DNA from: Arthrobacter woluwensis
GTDB taxonomy: Bacteria > Actinomycetota > Actinomycetes > Actinomycetales > Micrococcaceae
DNA length: 64,000 nt
Assembly (NCBI RefSeq): GCF_900105345.1
Contig: NZ_FNSN01000003.1
Coordinates: 434,001-498,000, forward strand
Direction: 5' to 3'
Shown here in pieces: positions 18,965 to 27,975 of this stretch; position 1 is the stretch's first letter, and every line of letters begins with the position of its first letter. The notes below the pieces were generated by a model that was not told the origin of the DNA, ran no database searches, and saw only the letters and a list, made by a program, of their open reading frames with translations. The translations under genes and the position numbers were made by a program.

Positions 18965-20026
18965 ATGCAGCGACCCGCGCCCCTGAGAACCGCCGTGGTG
19001 GGCTACGGACTGGCCGGCCGGGCCTTCCACTCACCCCTGATCGAGCACAGCCCCGACTTCAGCCTGGACGTGATCGTCACCGGCGATCCCGGACGATCGG
19101 CGGCCGCCCGCGAGACCTACCCCGACGTGACGGTGGTGCCCGGCTTCGAGGACGTTCTCGCCCGCGCCGCGGACCTGGACGTCGTGGTCATCGCCACCCC
19201 GCCCGAACTGCACCACCCGCAGGCGAAAGCCGCGCTGGAAGCGGGGCTCGACGTCGTCGTGGACAAACCGTTCACCGTCACCAGTGCGCAGGGGGAGGAG
19301 CTCGTGGCGCTCGCGGAGCGGCTGGGGCGCACGCTGGCCGTCTATCAGAACCGACGCTGGGACAACGCGTTCCTCACGCTGAAGGCGCTTCTGGCCGAGG
19401 GGGCGCTGGGCGAGGTGCACCGGTTCAACGCCGGCATGGAGCGCTGGTCGCCGGGCTTCTCCAAGGCGTGGAAGCAAGCCTCGGGAGTGGAGCGCGGCGG
19501 TGGCCTGCTCTTCGACCTGGGCACCCACCTGGTGGACTGCGCCCTCCAGCTCTTCGGCCCGGCACGCGTGGTGCACGCGGAGATCGCGGCGCGCCGCCCC
19601 GGTGAGCCGGCCGACGACGACGTGTTCCTCGTCCTGGAGCACGCTCCGGCGGGCGGTGGGGCGCCGGTGCTGAGCCACCTGTCGATGACCCTCTCCGCCG
19701 CCCAGCCGGGCCCGGTGTTCGACGTCCGCGGAAGCGCCGGGAGCTACCTGAAGTACGGTTTCGACCCGCAGGAACGCCAGCTCTCGGCGGGACTGCGGCC
19801 GTCCGACCCGGGCTACGGCGTGGAGCCCGAGGAGGCGTCCGGGACGTTCAGCGACGGCACCGTGGTGCGGCCAGTGACGAGTGAGCCCGGCGGGTATCAG
19901 GAGTTCTACCGGCTCCTGGCGCGGCATGTGCGCGGCGAAGGACCCGCGCCCGTCGAGGTGGCCGGTGAGACCGGACCGCTCGCGGGGCTGCGCCTGATCG
20001 AGGAGGCACGGCGGATCGAACGCTGA
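18965..20026 (+). CDS. Gfo/Idh/MocA family oxidoreductase
   Basis: 353-residue NAD(P)-dependent sugar or polyol dehydrogenase. It has an N-terminal Rossmann fold with VVGYGLAGRAFH (a variant of GxGxxG) and the catalytic-Lys loop DKPFTVT near residue 95. The C-terminal substrate domain contains GGLLFDLGTHLVDCALQLFG, with the conserved D-x-G-x-H-x-x-D pattern. The ATG at 18965 is chosen because it precedes the first beta strand. It is a stand-alone gene, convergent with the ABC-F gene. Substrate not determinable. Confidence 0.88.
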   Translation: MQRPAPLRTAVVGYGLAGRAFHSPLIEHSPDFSLDVIVTGDPGRSAAARETYPDVTVVPGFEDVLARAADLDVVVIATPPELHHPQAKAALEAGLDVVVDKPFTVTSAQGEELVALAERLGRTLAVYQNRRWDNAFLTLKALLAEGALGEVHRFNAGMERWSPGFSKAWKQASGVERGGGLLFDLGTHLVDCALQLFGPARVVHAEIAARRPGEPADDDVFLVLEHAPAGGGAPVLSHLSMTLSAAQPGPVFDVRGSAGSYLKYGFDPQERQLSAGLRPSDPGYGVEPEEASGTFSDGTVVRPVTSEPGGYQEFYRLLARHVRGEGPAPVEVAGETGPLAGLRLIEEARRIER

Positions 20027-20037
20027 ACTCCTGCGCT

Positions 20038-20102
20038 CCACGCGAGAGGCCACCTCAGCACATGCCGGGGGTCCCGGACTGTGCTGAGATGCCCTCTCGT
20101 GG
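20038..20102. terminator. Long bidirectional palindrome between convergent genes
   Basis: Outer arms 20038-20049 and 20093-20102 (CCACGcGAGAGG with CCTCTCGTGG), middle arms CTCAGCACA (20054-20062) with 20080-20088, and an inner CCGGG/CCCGG pair. It resembles the palindromes at 31420, 49135 and 51557 in length and in the CGCGAG/CTCGYG ends. Confidence 0.7.
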
Positions 20103-20126
20103 ACAAGGAAGAGGTGCGGGGCGTTC

Positions 20127-21805
20127 CTAGCGGGCGCGCTCCACCCGCTTCTCGTCCCAGACCGGCTCCTCGGACTCGTAGACCTTGCCGTCCGAGCCGA
20201 AGACCAGGAAACGGTCGAACGACTTCGCGAACCAGCGGTCGTGCGTCACGGCCAGGACGGTCCCCTCGAAGGCATCGATCGCGCGTTCCAGCGCCTCGCC
20301 CGAGTGGAGGTCCAGGTTGTCCGTCGGCTCGTCCAGGAGCAGCAGCGTGGCGCCGGAGAGCTGCAGCAGCAGGATCTGGAACCGCGCCTGCTGACCACCC
20401 GAGAGCGACTCGTACTTGTTCTCCGCCTGCGCCACGAGCCCGTAGGAGTCGAGCGCGCCGGAGGCGGCCTCCCGGCCCAGCCCGGAACGGTGCTCATCGC
20501 CCCGGTGCAGGATGTCGAGAAGGGTGCGTCCGGCCAGGTCGGGCCGGGAGTGGGTCTGGGCGAAGTAGCCGGGCCGGATGCGGGCTCCGAGCTTCACCGT
20601 GCCCTCGTGGGGCACCTCGCGGATCTGGATGTCCGAGACCGGCAGGTGCTCCCGCTCGGGATCCGTGCCGCCCGCGGCGAGCAGCCGCAGGAAGTGACTC
20701 TTGCCCGAACCGTTCGACCCCAGCACGCCCACACGGTCCCCGAACCAGATCTCCGTGGAGAACGGCTTCATGAGGCCCGTGAGCTCGAGCTTCTCCGCGA
20801 CGACGGCGCGCTTGCCCGTGCGGCCGCCGCGCAGGCGCATCTGGACGTTCTGCTCGAGCGGCAGTGCCTCGGGCGGGCCGGCCTCCAGGAATTTCGCCAG
20901 ACGGGTCTGGGCGGCCTGGTACTTGTTGGCCATGTCGGATCGGAACGCGGCCTTGGTCTTGTACATGGTGACCAGTTCCTTGAGCTTGACGTGCTCCTCG
21001 TCCCAGCGCTTGCGCAGCTCCTCGAAGCGCGCGTTGCGGTCCTCGCGGGCCTGCACATAGGAGCCGAAGCCGCCGCCGTGGATCCAGGCGCCGGCGCCGT
21101 TGATGCCGGGCTCCAAGGTCACGATGCGGTCCGCGGCGTTGTTCAGCAGCTCGCGGTCGTGGCTGATGAAGAACACGGTCTTCTTGGACTCCCGGAGCTT
21201 GTCCTCCAGCCAGCGCTTGCCGGGCACGTCGAGGTAGTTGTCCGGCTCGTCGAGGAGCAGCAGCTCGTCCGGTCCGGCGAACAGGGCCTCCAGCACCAGG
21301 CGCTTCTGCTCGCCGCCGGACAGCGACGACGCCGCGCGGTGCGCCGCCTTGTCGAACGAGACGCCGAGCGCGGCCATGCAGACCTCGTCCCAGACGGTCT
21401 CCAGCTCGTAGCCGCCCGCGTCTCCCCAGTCGACGATCGCCTGGGCGTACCGCATCTGGGTGGGCTCGTCGTCGTGCTCCAGCATGGCGTTCTCCGCCTC
21501 CTCGACCGCCTTGCCGGCCGCCGCGAGGGCAGGGGTGGCGGTGGTGAGGAGGAGGTCGCGGACCGTGGATTCGTCACGGACCTGGCCCACGAACTGGCGC
21601 ATGATGCCCATGCCGCCAGAACGGCCCACCACGCCCTCGTCCGGCTTGAGATCGCCGGAGATGATGCGGAAGAGCGTGGTCTTGCCGGTGCCGTTCGGCC
21701 CGATCAGGGCGGTCTTGGTGCCGTCGGGGACCTTGAAGGTCACGCCGTTGAGGAGTTGGGTGCCGTCAGAAAGTAGTCGATGCCGGCAACGTCGATATGG
21801 CCCAT
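20127..21805 (-). CDS. ABC-F family ATPase, 5' end frameshifted
   Basis: Soluble twin-ATPase of the ABC-F group, whose members act on the ribosome. NBD1 has ALIGPNGTGKTT, SLSGGEQKR and LLLLDEPDNYLD; a Lys/Arg-rich linker helix pair follows. NBD2 has VLGSNGSGKS, LSGGQQAR and LLLLDEPTDNLDL. The intact frame opens only at a GTG (21743) within the first beta strand. Upstream, an ATG at 21805 reads MGHIDVAGIDYF, the normal family N-terminus, but in a different frame that stops after about nine more residues. Restoring 4 bases near 21769 would join the frames into FLSDGTQLLNG-like sequence. Either a recent mutation or an assembly error is possible. If real, translation must start internally. Confidence 0.8.
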
Positions 21806-21844
21806 TGCTTCAGTTTATGGGCACGACGGCGGGGCGGGGGTTCG

Positions 21845-21985
21845 TGGGTGGGCGGTGGGGGTGCCGGGTTGCTCTGGCCGCTTTCCCCACGGCGCGATGG
21901 TCGAGTCCCGTTGTGGAACCGGCCGTGGGGCCCCTTGACGCGGCCGGCCGCAACCCGCCACCCCCGCCGCACCTCGGGGGCCTGC
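21845..21985 (+). repeat. Diverged inverted repeat element, left copy
   Basis: This non-coding block aligns, in inverted orientation, with 22150-22275. Anchors at equal spacing are GCTCTGGC (21871) and GGGGCCCCTTGACGC (21927-21941), matching the reverse complements of 22249-22256 and 22186-22199. Similarity then continues into a CCCGCCACCCC-type tract. No ORF with coding character occurs in the whole 21806-22298 gap. Confidence 0.5.
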
Positions 21986-22149
21986 CGCCGTCGTGGGCAG
22001 GGGTGTGAGCCTGGGCCGTTTCGACGGTGCCGGCAGGGTCGAGGGGGAGAAGGCGCCCGGGGTGTTTCATCCCTCGGGAGCGAGGTCTCCGGGCGGGGTC
22101 CGGTGGTGTGGGGTGTCCGCGCGGTGCGGCCCGGTCTGACGCGGCCACA

Positions 22150-22275
22150 ACGGCAAACGGGCGGGGAGGGGTGAAGCGGCAGGCTGCGTCAAGGGCCCCT
22201 GCGGCCCTGTGCACAGCTGACGCCGCACAGAGGGCCGCAGGGATAGCAGCCAGAGCTTCACCCCTCCCCACCCGT
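22150..22275 (-). repeat. Diverged inverted repeat element, right copy, itself a nested palindrome
   Basis: Partner of the 21845-21985 block. It is internally palindromic. A 21-bp outer stem with one mismatch pairs 22157-22177 with 22255-22275 (core GGGGAGGGGTGAAGC). An inner stem pairs 22199-22212 with 22225-22240 (CTGCGGCCCTGTGC with a single-base bulge opposite). It begins 23 bases after the alanine dehydrogenase stop, so it may also terminate that gene. Confidence 0.6.
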
Positions 22276-22298
22276 CCTGAGCGAGGAGAGCCCGCGGA

Positions 22299-23408
22299 CT
22301 AGACCAGGTCGCGCCAGTCGGAGAGTTCCAGGCCGGAGGCGTCGGAGACCGAGTGGTGCGCCACCTTGCCCGCCGCCACGTTCAGGCCGGCGGCCAGGGC
22401 GGCGTCGCGCTCGAAAGCGGCCCGGACGCCCAGGTTGGCCAGCGCCACGGCGTAGCGGAGGGTGACGTTGGTCAGCGCGTAGGTGGAGGTGTTCGGGACG
22501 GCGCCCGGCATGTTCGCCACGCAGTAGAAGATCGAGTTGTGGACCTTGAAGGTGGGGTCCTCGTGCGTGGTGGGGTGGGTGTCCTCGAAGCAGCCGCCCT
22601 GGTCCACGGCGATGTCCACCAGGACCGAGCCCGGCTTCATCTTGGCGACCAGCTCATTGGTGACGAGCTTGGGGGCCTTGGCGCCCGGGATCAGGACGGA
22701 GCCGATGACCAGGTCGGCCTCGACCAGGGCGCGCTCGATCTCGTAGGAGTTGGAGGCCACGGTCTTCAGGCGGCCGCCGTAGAGGGCGTCGAGCTCGCGG
22801 AGGCGGTTGATGTTGATGTCGAGGATGGTGACATCCGCACCGGCGCCCATGGCCATGACGGCGGCGTTGGTGCCCGCCACACCGGCGCCGAGGACGACGA
22901 CGTTCGCCGGGCGCACGCCGGGGACGCCGCCCAGGAGGATGCCCTTGCCGCCGTTCGGGGCCAGGAGGGAGGAGGCACCGACCTGCACGGAGAGTCGGCC
23001 GGCCACCTCGGACATGGGGGCGAGCAGCGGGAGGGCGCGGCCTTCCTGCACGGTCTCGTACGCGATGGCCGTGACCCCGGACTCCACGAGTCGTGCGGTC
23101 AGTTCGGGCTCAGCGGCCAGGTGCAGGTAGGTGAAGAGGATGAGGCCCTCACGGAAACGGTGGTACTCCGCGGCGATGGGCTCCTTGACCTTCATGACCA
23201 TGTCGGCACGGGCCCAGACCTCATCGGCGTCGGCCAGCAGGGTGGCGCCGGCCGTTTCGTACTCGGCGTCGGTGATGCCGGAACCGAGGCCGGCCCCCGC
23301 CTCGATGAGGACCTCGTGGCCGTGGTGACGCAGTTCGTGGACACCGGAGGCCGTGATGGCCACGCGGAATTCGTTGTTCTTGATTTCCTTGGGGACACCG
23401 ATGATCAT
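22299..23408 (-). CDS. ald: Alanine dehydrogenase
   Basis: NAD-dependent oxidative deamination of L-alanine to pyruvate and ammonia, and the reverse. The 369-residue protein has the family N-terminus MIIGVPKEIKNNEFRVA, the catalytic-Lys region VMKVKEPIAAEY near residue 72, HLAAEPELT containing the catalytic His (about residue 96), and the nucleotide-binding VVVLGAGVAGTNAA near 170. The C-terminal half has ALTNVTLRYAVALAN. It is divergent from a PucR-type regulator gene, which probably controls it. Confidence 0.96.
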   Translation of the reverse strand: MIIGVPKEIKNNEFRVAITASGVHELRHHGHEVLIEAGAGLGSGITDAEYETAGATLLADADEVWARADMVMKVKEPIAAEYHRFREGLILFTYLHLAAEPELTARLVESGVTAIAYETVQEGRALPLLAPMSEVAGRLSVQVGASSLLAPNGGKGILLGGVPGVRPANVVVLGAGVAGTNAAVMAMGAGADVTILDININRLRELDALYGGRLKTVASNSYEIERALVEADLVIGSVLIPGAKAPKLVTNELVAKMKPGSVLVDIAVDQGGCFEDTHPTTHEDPTFKVHNSIFYCVANMPGAVPNTSTYALTNVTLRYAVALANLGVRAAFERDAALAAGLNVAAGKVAHHSVSDASGLELSDWRDLV

Positions 23409-23645
23409 GTGGGGGCTCCATGACGTTCATGTCCGTCGGGCCGGTCTCTGGCCCGGTGCGGACCGGGGAAGTTTCTGTGGGATCAGCTTAGGTCCGGTGT
23501 GAGCCACCCGACAGGGCGAAGGCCACCCCGGCGGAGCGGAATCCGCGGAATTCCGGGGTTCTCCCTGCCGAGGAATCTACATTTGTTCAGGGCCGTGGCG
23601 GCAAGTGTCGCCTGGTGTAGCTTGGCGTCCAGTAGGCTGGACGAC

Positions 23646-24866
23646 ATGCAGCAACCCGATGTCGAACAGCTCGTCGAGCAGCTCGCCGCCCGCCTGGGGC
23701 GTGGCCTGTCCCTGGAGGATCTGGACGGTCTCCTCGTGGCGTACAGCTCCAATCAGGAGCAGGCGGACCGTGTGCGGGTGAACTTCCTGCTCACCAAGAG
23801 GGTGCCGCCGGACGTCAGCGCCTGGCAGCTCTCCCACGGCATCTCGGCCGCCGTCAGGCCCGTCGTGGTCCCGGCCAATGACGAGCTCGGCATGCTCGGC
23901 CGCGTCTGCGTCCCGCTCCTGGTGCGCGGCTTCCGGGTGGGGTACCTCTGGGTGCAGCAGAGCAGTGGCGAGACCAGCGCCGCGCCGATCCTGGGCCAGC
24001 TGGCCGAGGTCCGTCACGAGATCGAGCTCCTGGCGACGCTCCTCCTCGAATCCAACACGGCCGAATCGGAACAGCGTAAGCGCCGCGAGGTCGAGTTCCT
24101 CTCCGCCTGCTCGGGAGAGCGTGGGGCGATCGCCGCCGTCGGCAATTGGCCGGAGGTGCACGGGAAGGGGCCGTGGCAGCTGATCACGGTGCTCGACGCC
24201 GGCGCGCGCCACGAGCCCGAGGATCCCCTGGCGGCCTCCCTCACGCACCGCAGCGCGGCGCTGCAGTCCACGGTCGGTGTGCAGGAGGCCCTCTTCAGCG
24301 CAGGCCGCCCCAGCCACTCCGTCATGCTGTTCCGGGCCTCGCAGGGCCGGGCCGTGCATGCGCAGGTCCTGGTGCATTATCAGCTGGAACTCGCCAAACG
24401 GTCGGGCCAGGGCAGGCCGCGGATCGTCCTGGGGCTCAGCGAGCCCTTCGGGGAGATCCGGAAGCTGCCGGATGCTTACGGCGAGTCGCGGACGGCCGCG
24501 CTCGCCGGCGTCGTCGAGCCGTCACTCGGTGAGCTGGTCGACTGCCGCGACACGGGCATCTACCAGTTCTTCGCGACGGCGGCGCAGGGCCCCATGGACT
24601 GGGGCGGCGCGAGCACGCTGAACTTCGCTGCGCTGGAGGCCGGGGACAAGAACCAGGAGCTGCGGCCGGTGCTGGAGATGATCTATGACACCGGCGGGAC
24701 CGTGCAGGACGTGGCGGACGAGCTCCACCTGCACCGCAGCACCGTCTACAACCGGCTTGCGAAGGTCCGCCAGATCATCGGCGCGGACCCGCTCAAGGGC
24801 TCCGTCCGCCTGGAGCTGCACGCGGCGCTGAAGGCGGCGCGCTGGCACGGCCGCCCGCGCGTCTGA
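23646..24866 (+). CDS. PucR/CdaR-type transcriptional regulator
   Basis: 406-residue regulator. The C-terminus carries the PucR-family helix-turn-helix: MIYDTGGTVQDVADELHLHR followed by STVYNRLAKVRQIIG (about residues 345-380). The central part resembles the GGDEF-like domain of CdaR proteins, and the N-terminal part a sensory domain. The start at 23646 is the first Met before a conserved-looking helix. It is divergent from ald across 237 bp. In Bacillus a PucR-type protein, AdeR, activates ald, so control of ald by alanine is a reasonable inference. Confidence 0.82.
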   Translation: MQQPDVEQLVEQLAARLGRGLSLEDLDGLLVAYSSNQEQADRVRVNFLLTKRVPPDVSAWQLSHGISAAVRPVVVPANDELGMLGRVCVPLLVRGFRVGYLWVQQSSGETSAAPILGQLAEVRHEIELLATLLLESNTAESEQRKRREVEFLSACSGERGAIAAVGNWPEVHGKGPWQLITVLDAGARHEPEDPLAASLTHRSAALQSTVGVQEALFSAGRPSHSVMLFRASQGRAVHAQVLVHYQLELAKRSGQGRPRIVLGLSEPFGEIRKLPDAYGESRTAALAGVVEPSLGELVDCRDTGIYQFFATAAQGPMDWGGASTLNFAALEAGDKNQELRPVLEMIYDTGGTVQDVADELHLHRSTVYNRLAKVRQIIGADPLKGSVRLELHAALKAARWHGRPRV

Positions 24867-24885
24867 GGGGCGCGCTGACGTCCGC

Positions 24886-25347
24886 TCAGGTGTCGCGGCG
24901 TTCGGTGGCCTGGCGTTCGCGCTCGATGCGTTCCAGGGCGCGCGCGTCGAAGTGCTGGGGCGCGGGTTCGTCCGACGCTGAGGCGTGCGGGGCGGGTGCC
25001 GCTGGTTCCGCAACCGGCGTGACGGGCGCCGGGGGAGTGCTCTGGAGCCCCGCCGCGTCCGCTTCGCGGCGGTCCGAGAGTGCCCGTTCCTCCTGGATCC
25101 GGTCCAGCGAGCGGGAGTCGAAGTGGTGGAAGCGCGGCTCGGGGTCCTCCTCGGCGCTGGCCGCCGGTTCGTGGGCCGCGCGGCGCTTCTTCAGGACGTC
25201 ATGCGCCACGATCGACCCGCCGATGTACGCCACCACCACGAAGAGCAGCTGCATCAGACCATCGGCCTTCAGCAGGCTCAGGAGCGTCCCGACGAGGACC
25301 GCCGCGAGGGCGCCGTAGAGGTTGTGGAGACCGAAGAGTTTGGGCAC
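24886..25347 (-). CDS. Membrane protein with duplicated C-terminal FDxRxLxRIxxER motif
   Basis: 153-residue protein with two N-terminal hydrophobic segments (about residues 8-27 and 33-52) and a charged cytosolic tail. The tail holds an internal duplication: HHFDSRSLDRIQEERALSDR near residue 93 and QHFDARALERIERERQATER near 132, separated by a Pro/Ala-rich linker. I do not recognise a family. It starts 4 bases after the stop of the excisionase-like gene at 25352 and is surely co-transcribed with it. The repeated short amphipathic helix may be a docking site. Confidence 0.65.
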   Translation of the reverse strand: MPKLFGLHNLYGALAAVLVGTLLSLLKADGLMQLLFVVVAYIGGSIVAHDVLKKRRAAHEPAASAEEDPEPRFHHFDSRSLDRIQEERALSDRREADAAGLQSTPPAPVTPVAEPAAPAPHASASDEPAPQHFDARALERIERERQATERRDT

Positions 25348-25351
25348 GGGA

Positions 25352-25786
25352 TCAGTCTACGGTTCCGGGGTGTGAGGCCTTCTGCGAGGCCAGCCAGGCG
25401 GTGATGTCGCCGCGGCGGATCCGGCGGTGCGTGCCGCGGTACTGGACCGGGATCTCACCCCGGTCCGTCATGTTGCGCAGGTACGTGTGGGAGATGCCGG
25501 CCAGCTCCGCCGCCTTGCTCGTGGTGAGCAGTTCGTCATCGAGCGGGTTCCGGGACTCCGTGCGGGCGGCGTCGCCGCTGCTCACGGTGACGGTCTCCCC
25601 GCGGGACAGGCGGGTCAGGAGGTCCACGACGGCGTCTCGTGCGCCATCGGGGAGCCGGAAGACCGTGCCGTCCACGAAGACGGTGACGTCCTGGCCGCCG
25701 TCGAGCGCTCGACGCAGCCCGGAGGCGGCGTCTGCGGTGAGGGGGCCGGTGGTGTGCGGCTGGGCCTTAAACGTCGACTGCTCCAT
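25352..25786 (-). CDS. Excisionase-family (MerR-like) helix-turn-helix protein
   Basis: 144-residue DNA-binding protein. The C-terminal part is an excisionase/MerR-type winged HTH: LLTTSKAAELAGISHTYLRN then MTDRGEIPVQYRGTHRRIRR (about residues 88-130). The N-terminal 70 residues (VTVFVDGTVFRLPDGARDAV) look like the antitoxin-type beta domain found before this HTH in several actinobacterial proteins. No PIN-domain toxin or integrase is adjacent, so it is more likely a chromosomal regulator. The ATG at 25786 has no clear ribosome binding site and may be a leaderless start. Confidence 0.78.
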   Translation of the reverse strand: MEQSTFKAQPHTTGPLTADAASGLRRALDGGQDVTVFVDGTVFRLPDGARDAVVDLLTRLSRGETVTVSSGDAARTESRNPLDDELLTTSKAAELAGISHTYLRNMTDRGEIPVQYRGTHRRIRRGDITAWLASQKASHPGTVD

Positions 25787-25838
25787 AAGATGCCATTTTC
25801 CACCCGATTCGGGGTGATTCCGGCATCCTATGGAGGGC

Positions 25839-25891
25839 CCCCGGCGGCGAGGGCCCAGAGCCGAGCTTGCGAGGCCCGGGAGCCGCCGGGG
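25839..25891 (-). terminator. Terminator downstream of ptsH
   Basis: CCCCGGCGGC (25839-25848) pairs with GCCGCCGGGG (25882-25891), with additional GGGCCC/GGCCCGGG pairing inside. It lies 17 bases after the ptsH stop. Confidence 0.7.
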
Positions 25892-25908
25892 ACAGTCGGC
25901 GAGGAGTG

Positions 25909-26187
25909 TTACTCGGCGTCCAGGTCGGTTTCGACGAGGGTGGCGAGCTTGTCCAGGGCCTCTTCGGCGCCAGGGCCCTCGGCGCGGAGGACCACGGTGT
26001 CGCCGTTGCCGGCGCCCAGGGTCATGAGGGACAGGATGCTCGAGGCGTCCATGGCCTCATCCTCGGGGGTGCCGGCCAGGGCGATCGTCACCTCGACGTC
26101 CAGCTCGGCTGCGGCCTCGGCGAAGATCGCGGCGGGACGGGCGTGCAGGCCGGAGGCGCTGGCGACGACTGCTGTGCGTTCGGGCAT
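25909..26187 (-). CDS. ptsH: Phosphocarrier protein HPr
   Basis: Phosphotransferase-system carrier relaying phosphate from Enzyme I to sugar-specific Enzyme II proteins. It is 92 residues with the active-site His in ASGLHARPAAIFAE (about residue 15) and the regulatory-Ser region MDASSILSLMTLG (Ser about 46), although HPr kinase is usually absent from actinobacteria. It follows ptsI on the same strand with a 52-base gap that includes its own ribosome binding site. No Enzyme II gene occurs in the window. Confidence 0.95.
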   Translation of the reverse strand: MPERTAVVASASGLHARPAAIFAEAAAELDVEVTIALAGTPEDEAMDASSILSLMTLGAGNGDTVVLRAEGPGAEEALDKLATLVETDLDAE

Positions 26188-26239
26188 GGGGTTCTCCTTC
26201 AGGTGGAAACGGTGAGGGTCGGGTGAAATTCCGAGGCCG

Positions 26240-27919
26240 TTACAGGCCGAGATCGTCCAGGATGGGCAGCCGGGCGCGGACGGCGGCGCGGCCTTCCACG
26301 GCGGTCGCGGCGTTCAGGGCCAGAGCGGCGATCTCCTGCGCCTCGGCCAGCGTGACGCTCTTCAGCACGGTGCCGACGGCGGCCAGCGACCGCGCGGTCA
26401 TGGACAGCGTGTTCACGCCCAGGCCGGTGAGCACGACGGCGAGGGCCGGGTCGGCGGCGGACTCGCCGCAGACGCCCACGGCCTTGTCCCCGGCGGCCTT
26501 GGCACCCTCGACGGTCAGCTGGACCAGGCGGAGAACGGCGGGCTGCCACGGGTCGTTCAGGCTCGCGAGCGGGCCGAGCATGCGGTCCGCGGCCATCGTG
26601 TACTGCGTGAGGTCGTTGGTGCCGAGCGAGGCGAACGCGACGTCCTTCAGGACGCTGGAAGCGTTCAGTGCGGCTGAGGGGACCTCGACCATGACGCCCG
26701 GGGTCTTCAGGCCCACGCCGGCGCAGAGGGAGGCGAAGTGCGCGGCCTCGGGCTGCGTGGCGATCATCGGGGCCATGACCCAGACCTCGGCCTCGGTGTC
26801 CACGGCGGCCACGGCGATCGCGGAGAGCTGGCGCTCGAGCACGCCCGGGGTGGTCCAGTCGGTGCGGTAGCCGCGCACGCCCAGGGCCGGGTTCGGTTCG
26901 GTGGTGTCGGTGAGGAACGGCAGGGGCTTGTCCGCGCCCGCGTCCAGGGTCCGGACCACCACCTTCTTGCCCGGGAAGGCGGCGAAGACGGCGCGGTAGG
27001 CGTCGGCCTGCTCGTTCACGGACGGCTCGGTGTCGCGTTCCAGGAAACAGAATTCGGTGCGGAACAGGCCCACGCCCTGCGCGCCGAGGGCCGCGGCGGC
27101 CTCCGCGTCCTTGGCGTTGCCCACATTGGCGAGCAGCGGCACCAGGTGGCCGTCCGCCGTCGCGCCCTCACCGTCGAACGTGGCAAGGGTCGCGGCGCTG
27201 CTCGCCCACTTCGCGGCGGCTTCGCGCTCCTCGTCGCCGGGCTCGGGGACCACCAGGCCGGCCGCGCCGTCGACATACACTTCGGCGCCCTCGGGGATCT
27301 CCTCGATCCCCTCGGCCGCGACGACGGCCGGCAGGCCGAGCGAGCGGGCGATGATGGCCGTGTGGGACTGGGGGCCGCCGCCGGAGGTCGCGAGGGCCAG
27401 CACGACGGAGGTGTCCAGGGTGGCGGTGTCGGCCGGGGCCAGGTCCTCCGCCATGAGGATGAAGGGGGTGGAGGACGCCGGGATGCCCGGAGCCGGGACG
27501 CCGCGCAGCTGCGCGACCAGGCGGGCCCGCACGTCCAGCACGTCCGTGGCGCGCTCGGCCATGTAGCCGCCGAGTGCCTTGAACTGCGCGGCCACGCCTT
27601 CGGCCGCCTCCCACACGGCGCGTTCGGCGCCGGTCCCGGCGGTGATCAGCTTGCCGGCGGCCTTCAGGAGCATGGTGTCCTTGGCCATGAGCGCGGTCGC
27701 CTCGAGCACGGCCTTGCCGTCCTCGCTGGCGCGGGTGGCGCGTTCCTTGAGCTCGTCGTGCACCGCCAGGGCCGCGGCCTTCAGGCCCGCGATCACCTCC
27801 GCGGGGTCGGCTCCCGGCGGCAGAGTCTCCCCGGCCTGAGGCTCCGCCAACGGCTCCGGCATGTGCTTGACGGTAGCGATGACGCGGCCCGGATTGACTC
27901 CGACTCCCTGGAACCCCAT
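26240..27919 (-). CDS. ptsI: PTS Enzyme I (phosphoenolpyruvate-protein phosphotransferase)
   Basis: Transfers phosphate from PEP to HPr. 559 residues from the ATG at 27919 (MGFQGVGVNPGRVIATV), the normal N-terminus; an upstream frame extension is rejected. The phospho-His lies in SGGGPQSHTAIIARSLG (His about residue 190). The PEP-binding TIM-barrel domain shows GVGLFRTEFCFL, TLDAGADKPLPF, GVRGYR and the catalytic-Cys region GVCGESAADP. The last has CGES where many homologues have CGEMA, a minor variant. Confidence 0.95.
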   Translation of the reverse strand: MGFQGVGVNPGRVIATVKHMPEPLAEPQAGETLPPGADPAEVIAGLKAAALAVHDELKERATRASEDGKAVLEATALMAKDTMLLKAAGKLITAGTGAERAVWEAAEGVAAQFKALGGYMAERATDVLDVRARLVAQLRGVPAPGIPASSTPFILMAEDLAPADTATLDTSVVLALATSGGGPQSHTAIIARSLGLPAVVAAEGIEEIPEGAEVYVDGAAGLVVPEPGDEEREAAAKWASSAATLATFDGEGATADGHLVPLLANVGNAKDAEAAAALGAQGVGLFRTEFCFLERDTEPSVNEQADAYRAVFAAFPGKKVVVRTLDAGADKPLPFLTDTTEPNPALGVRGYRTDWTTPGVLERQLSAIAVAAVDTEAEVWVMAPMIATQPEAAHFASLCAGVGLKTPGVMVEVPSAALNASSVLKDVAFASLGTNDLTQYTMAADRMLGPLASLNDPWQPAVLRLVQLTVEGAKAAGDKAVGVCGESAADPALAVVLTGLGVNTLSMTARSLAAVGTVLKSVTLAEAQEIAALALNAATAVEGRAAVRARLPILDDLGL

Positions 27920-27975
27920 GGTGAAAACTCCGATCGACTCACACGGATCTTGTGCTGGCAACACTGTCGAAATAC

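Noticed and set aside
25352..25786. Excisionase of an integrated element
   Set aside because: No integrase, att-like repeats or mobile genes around it; surroundings are core metabolism.
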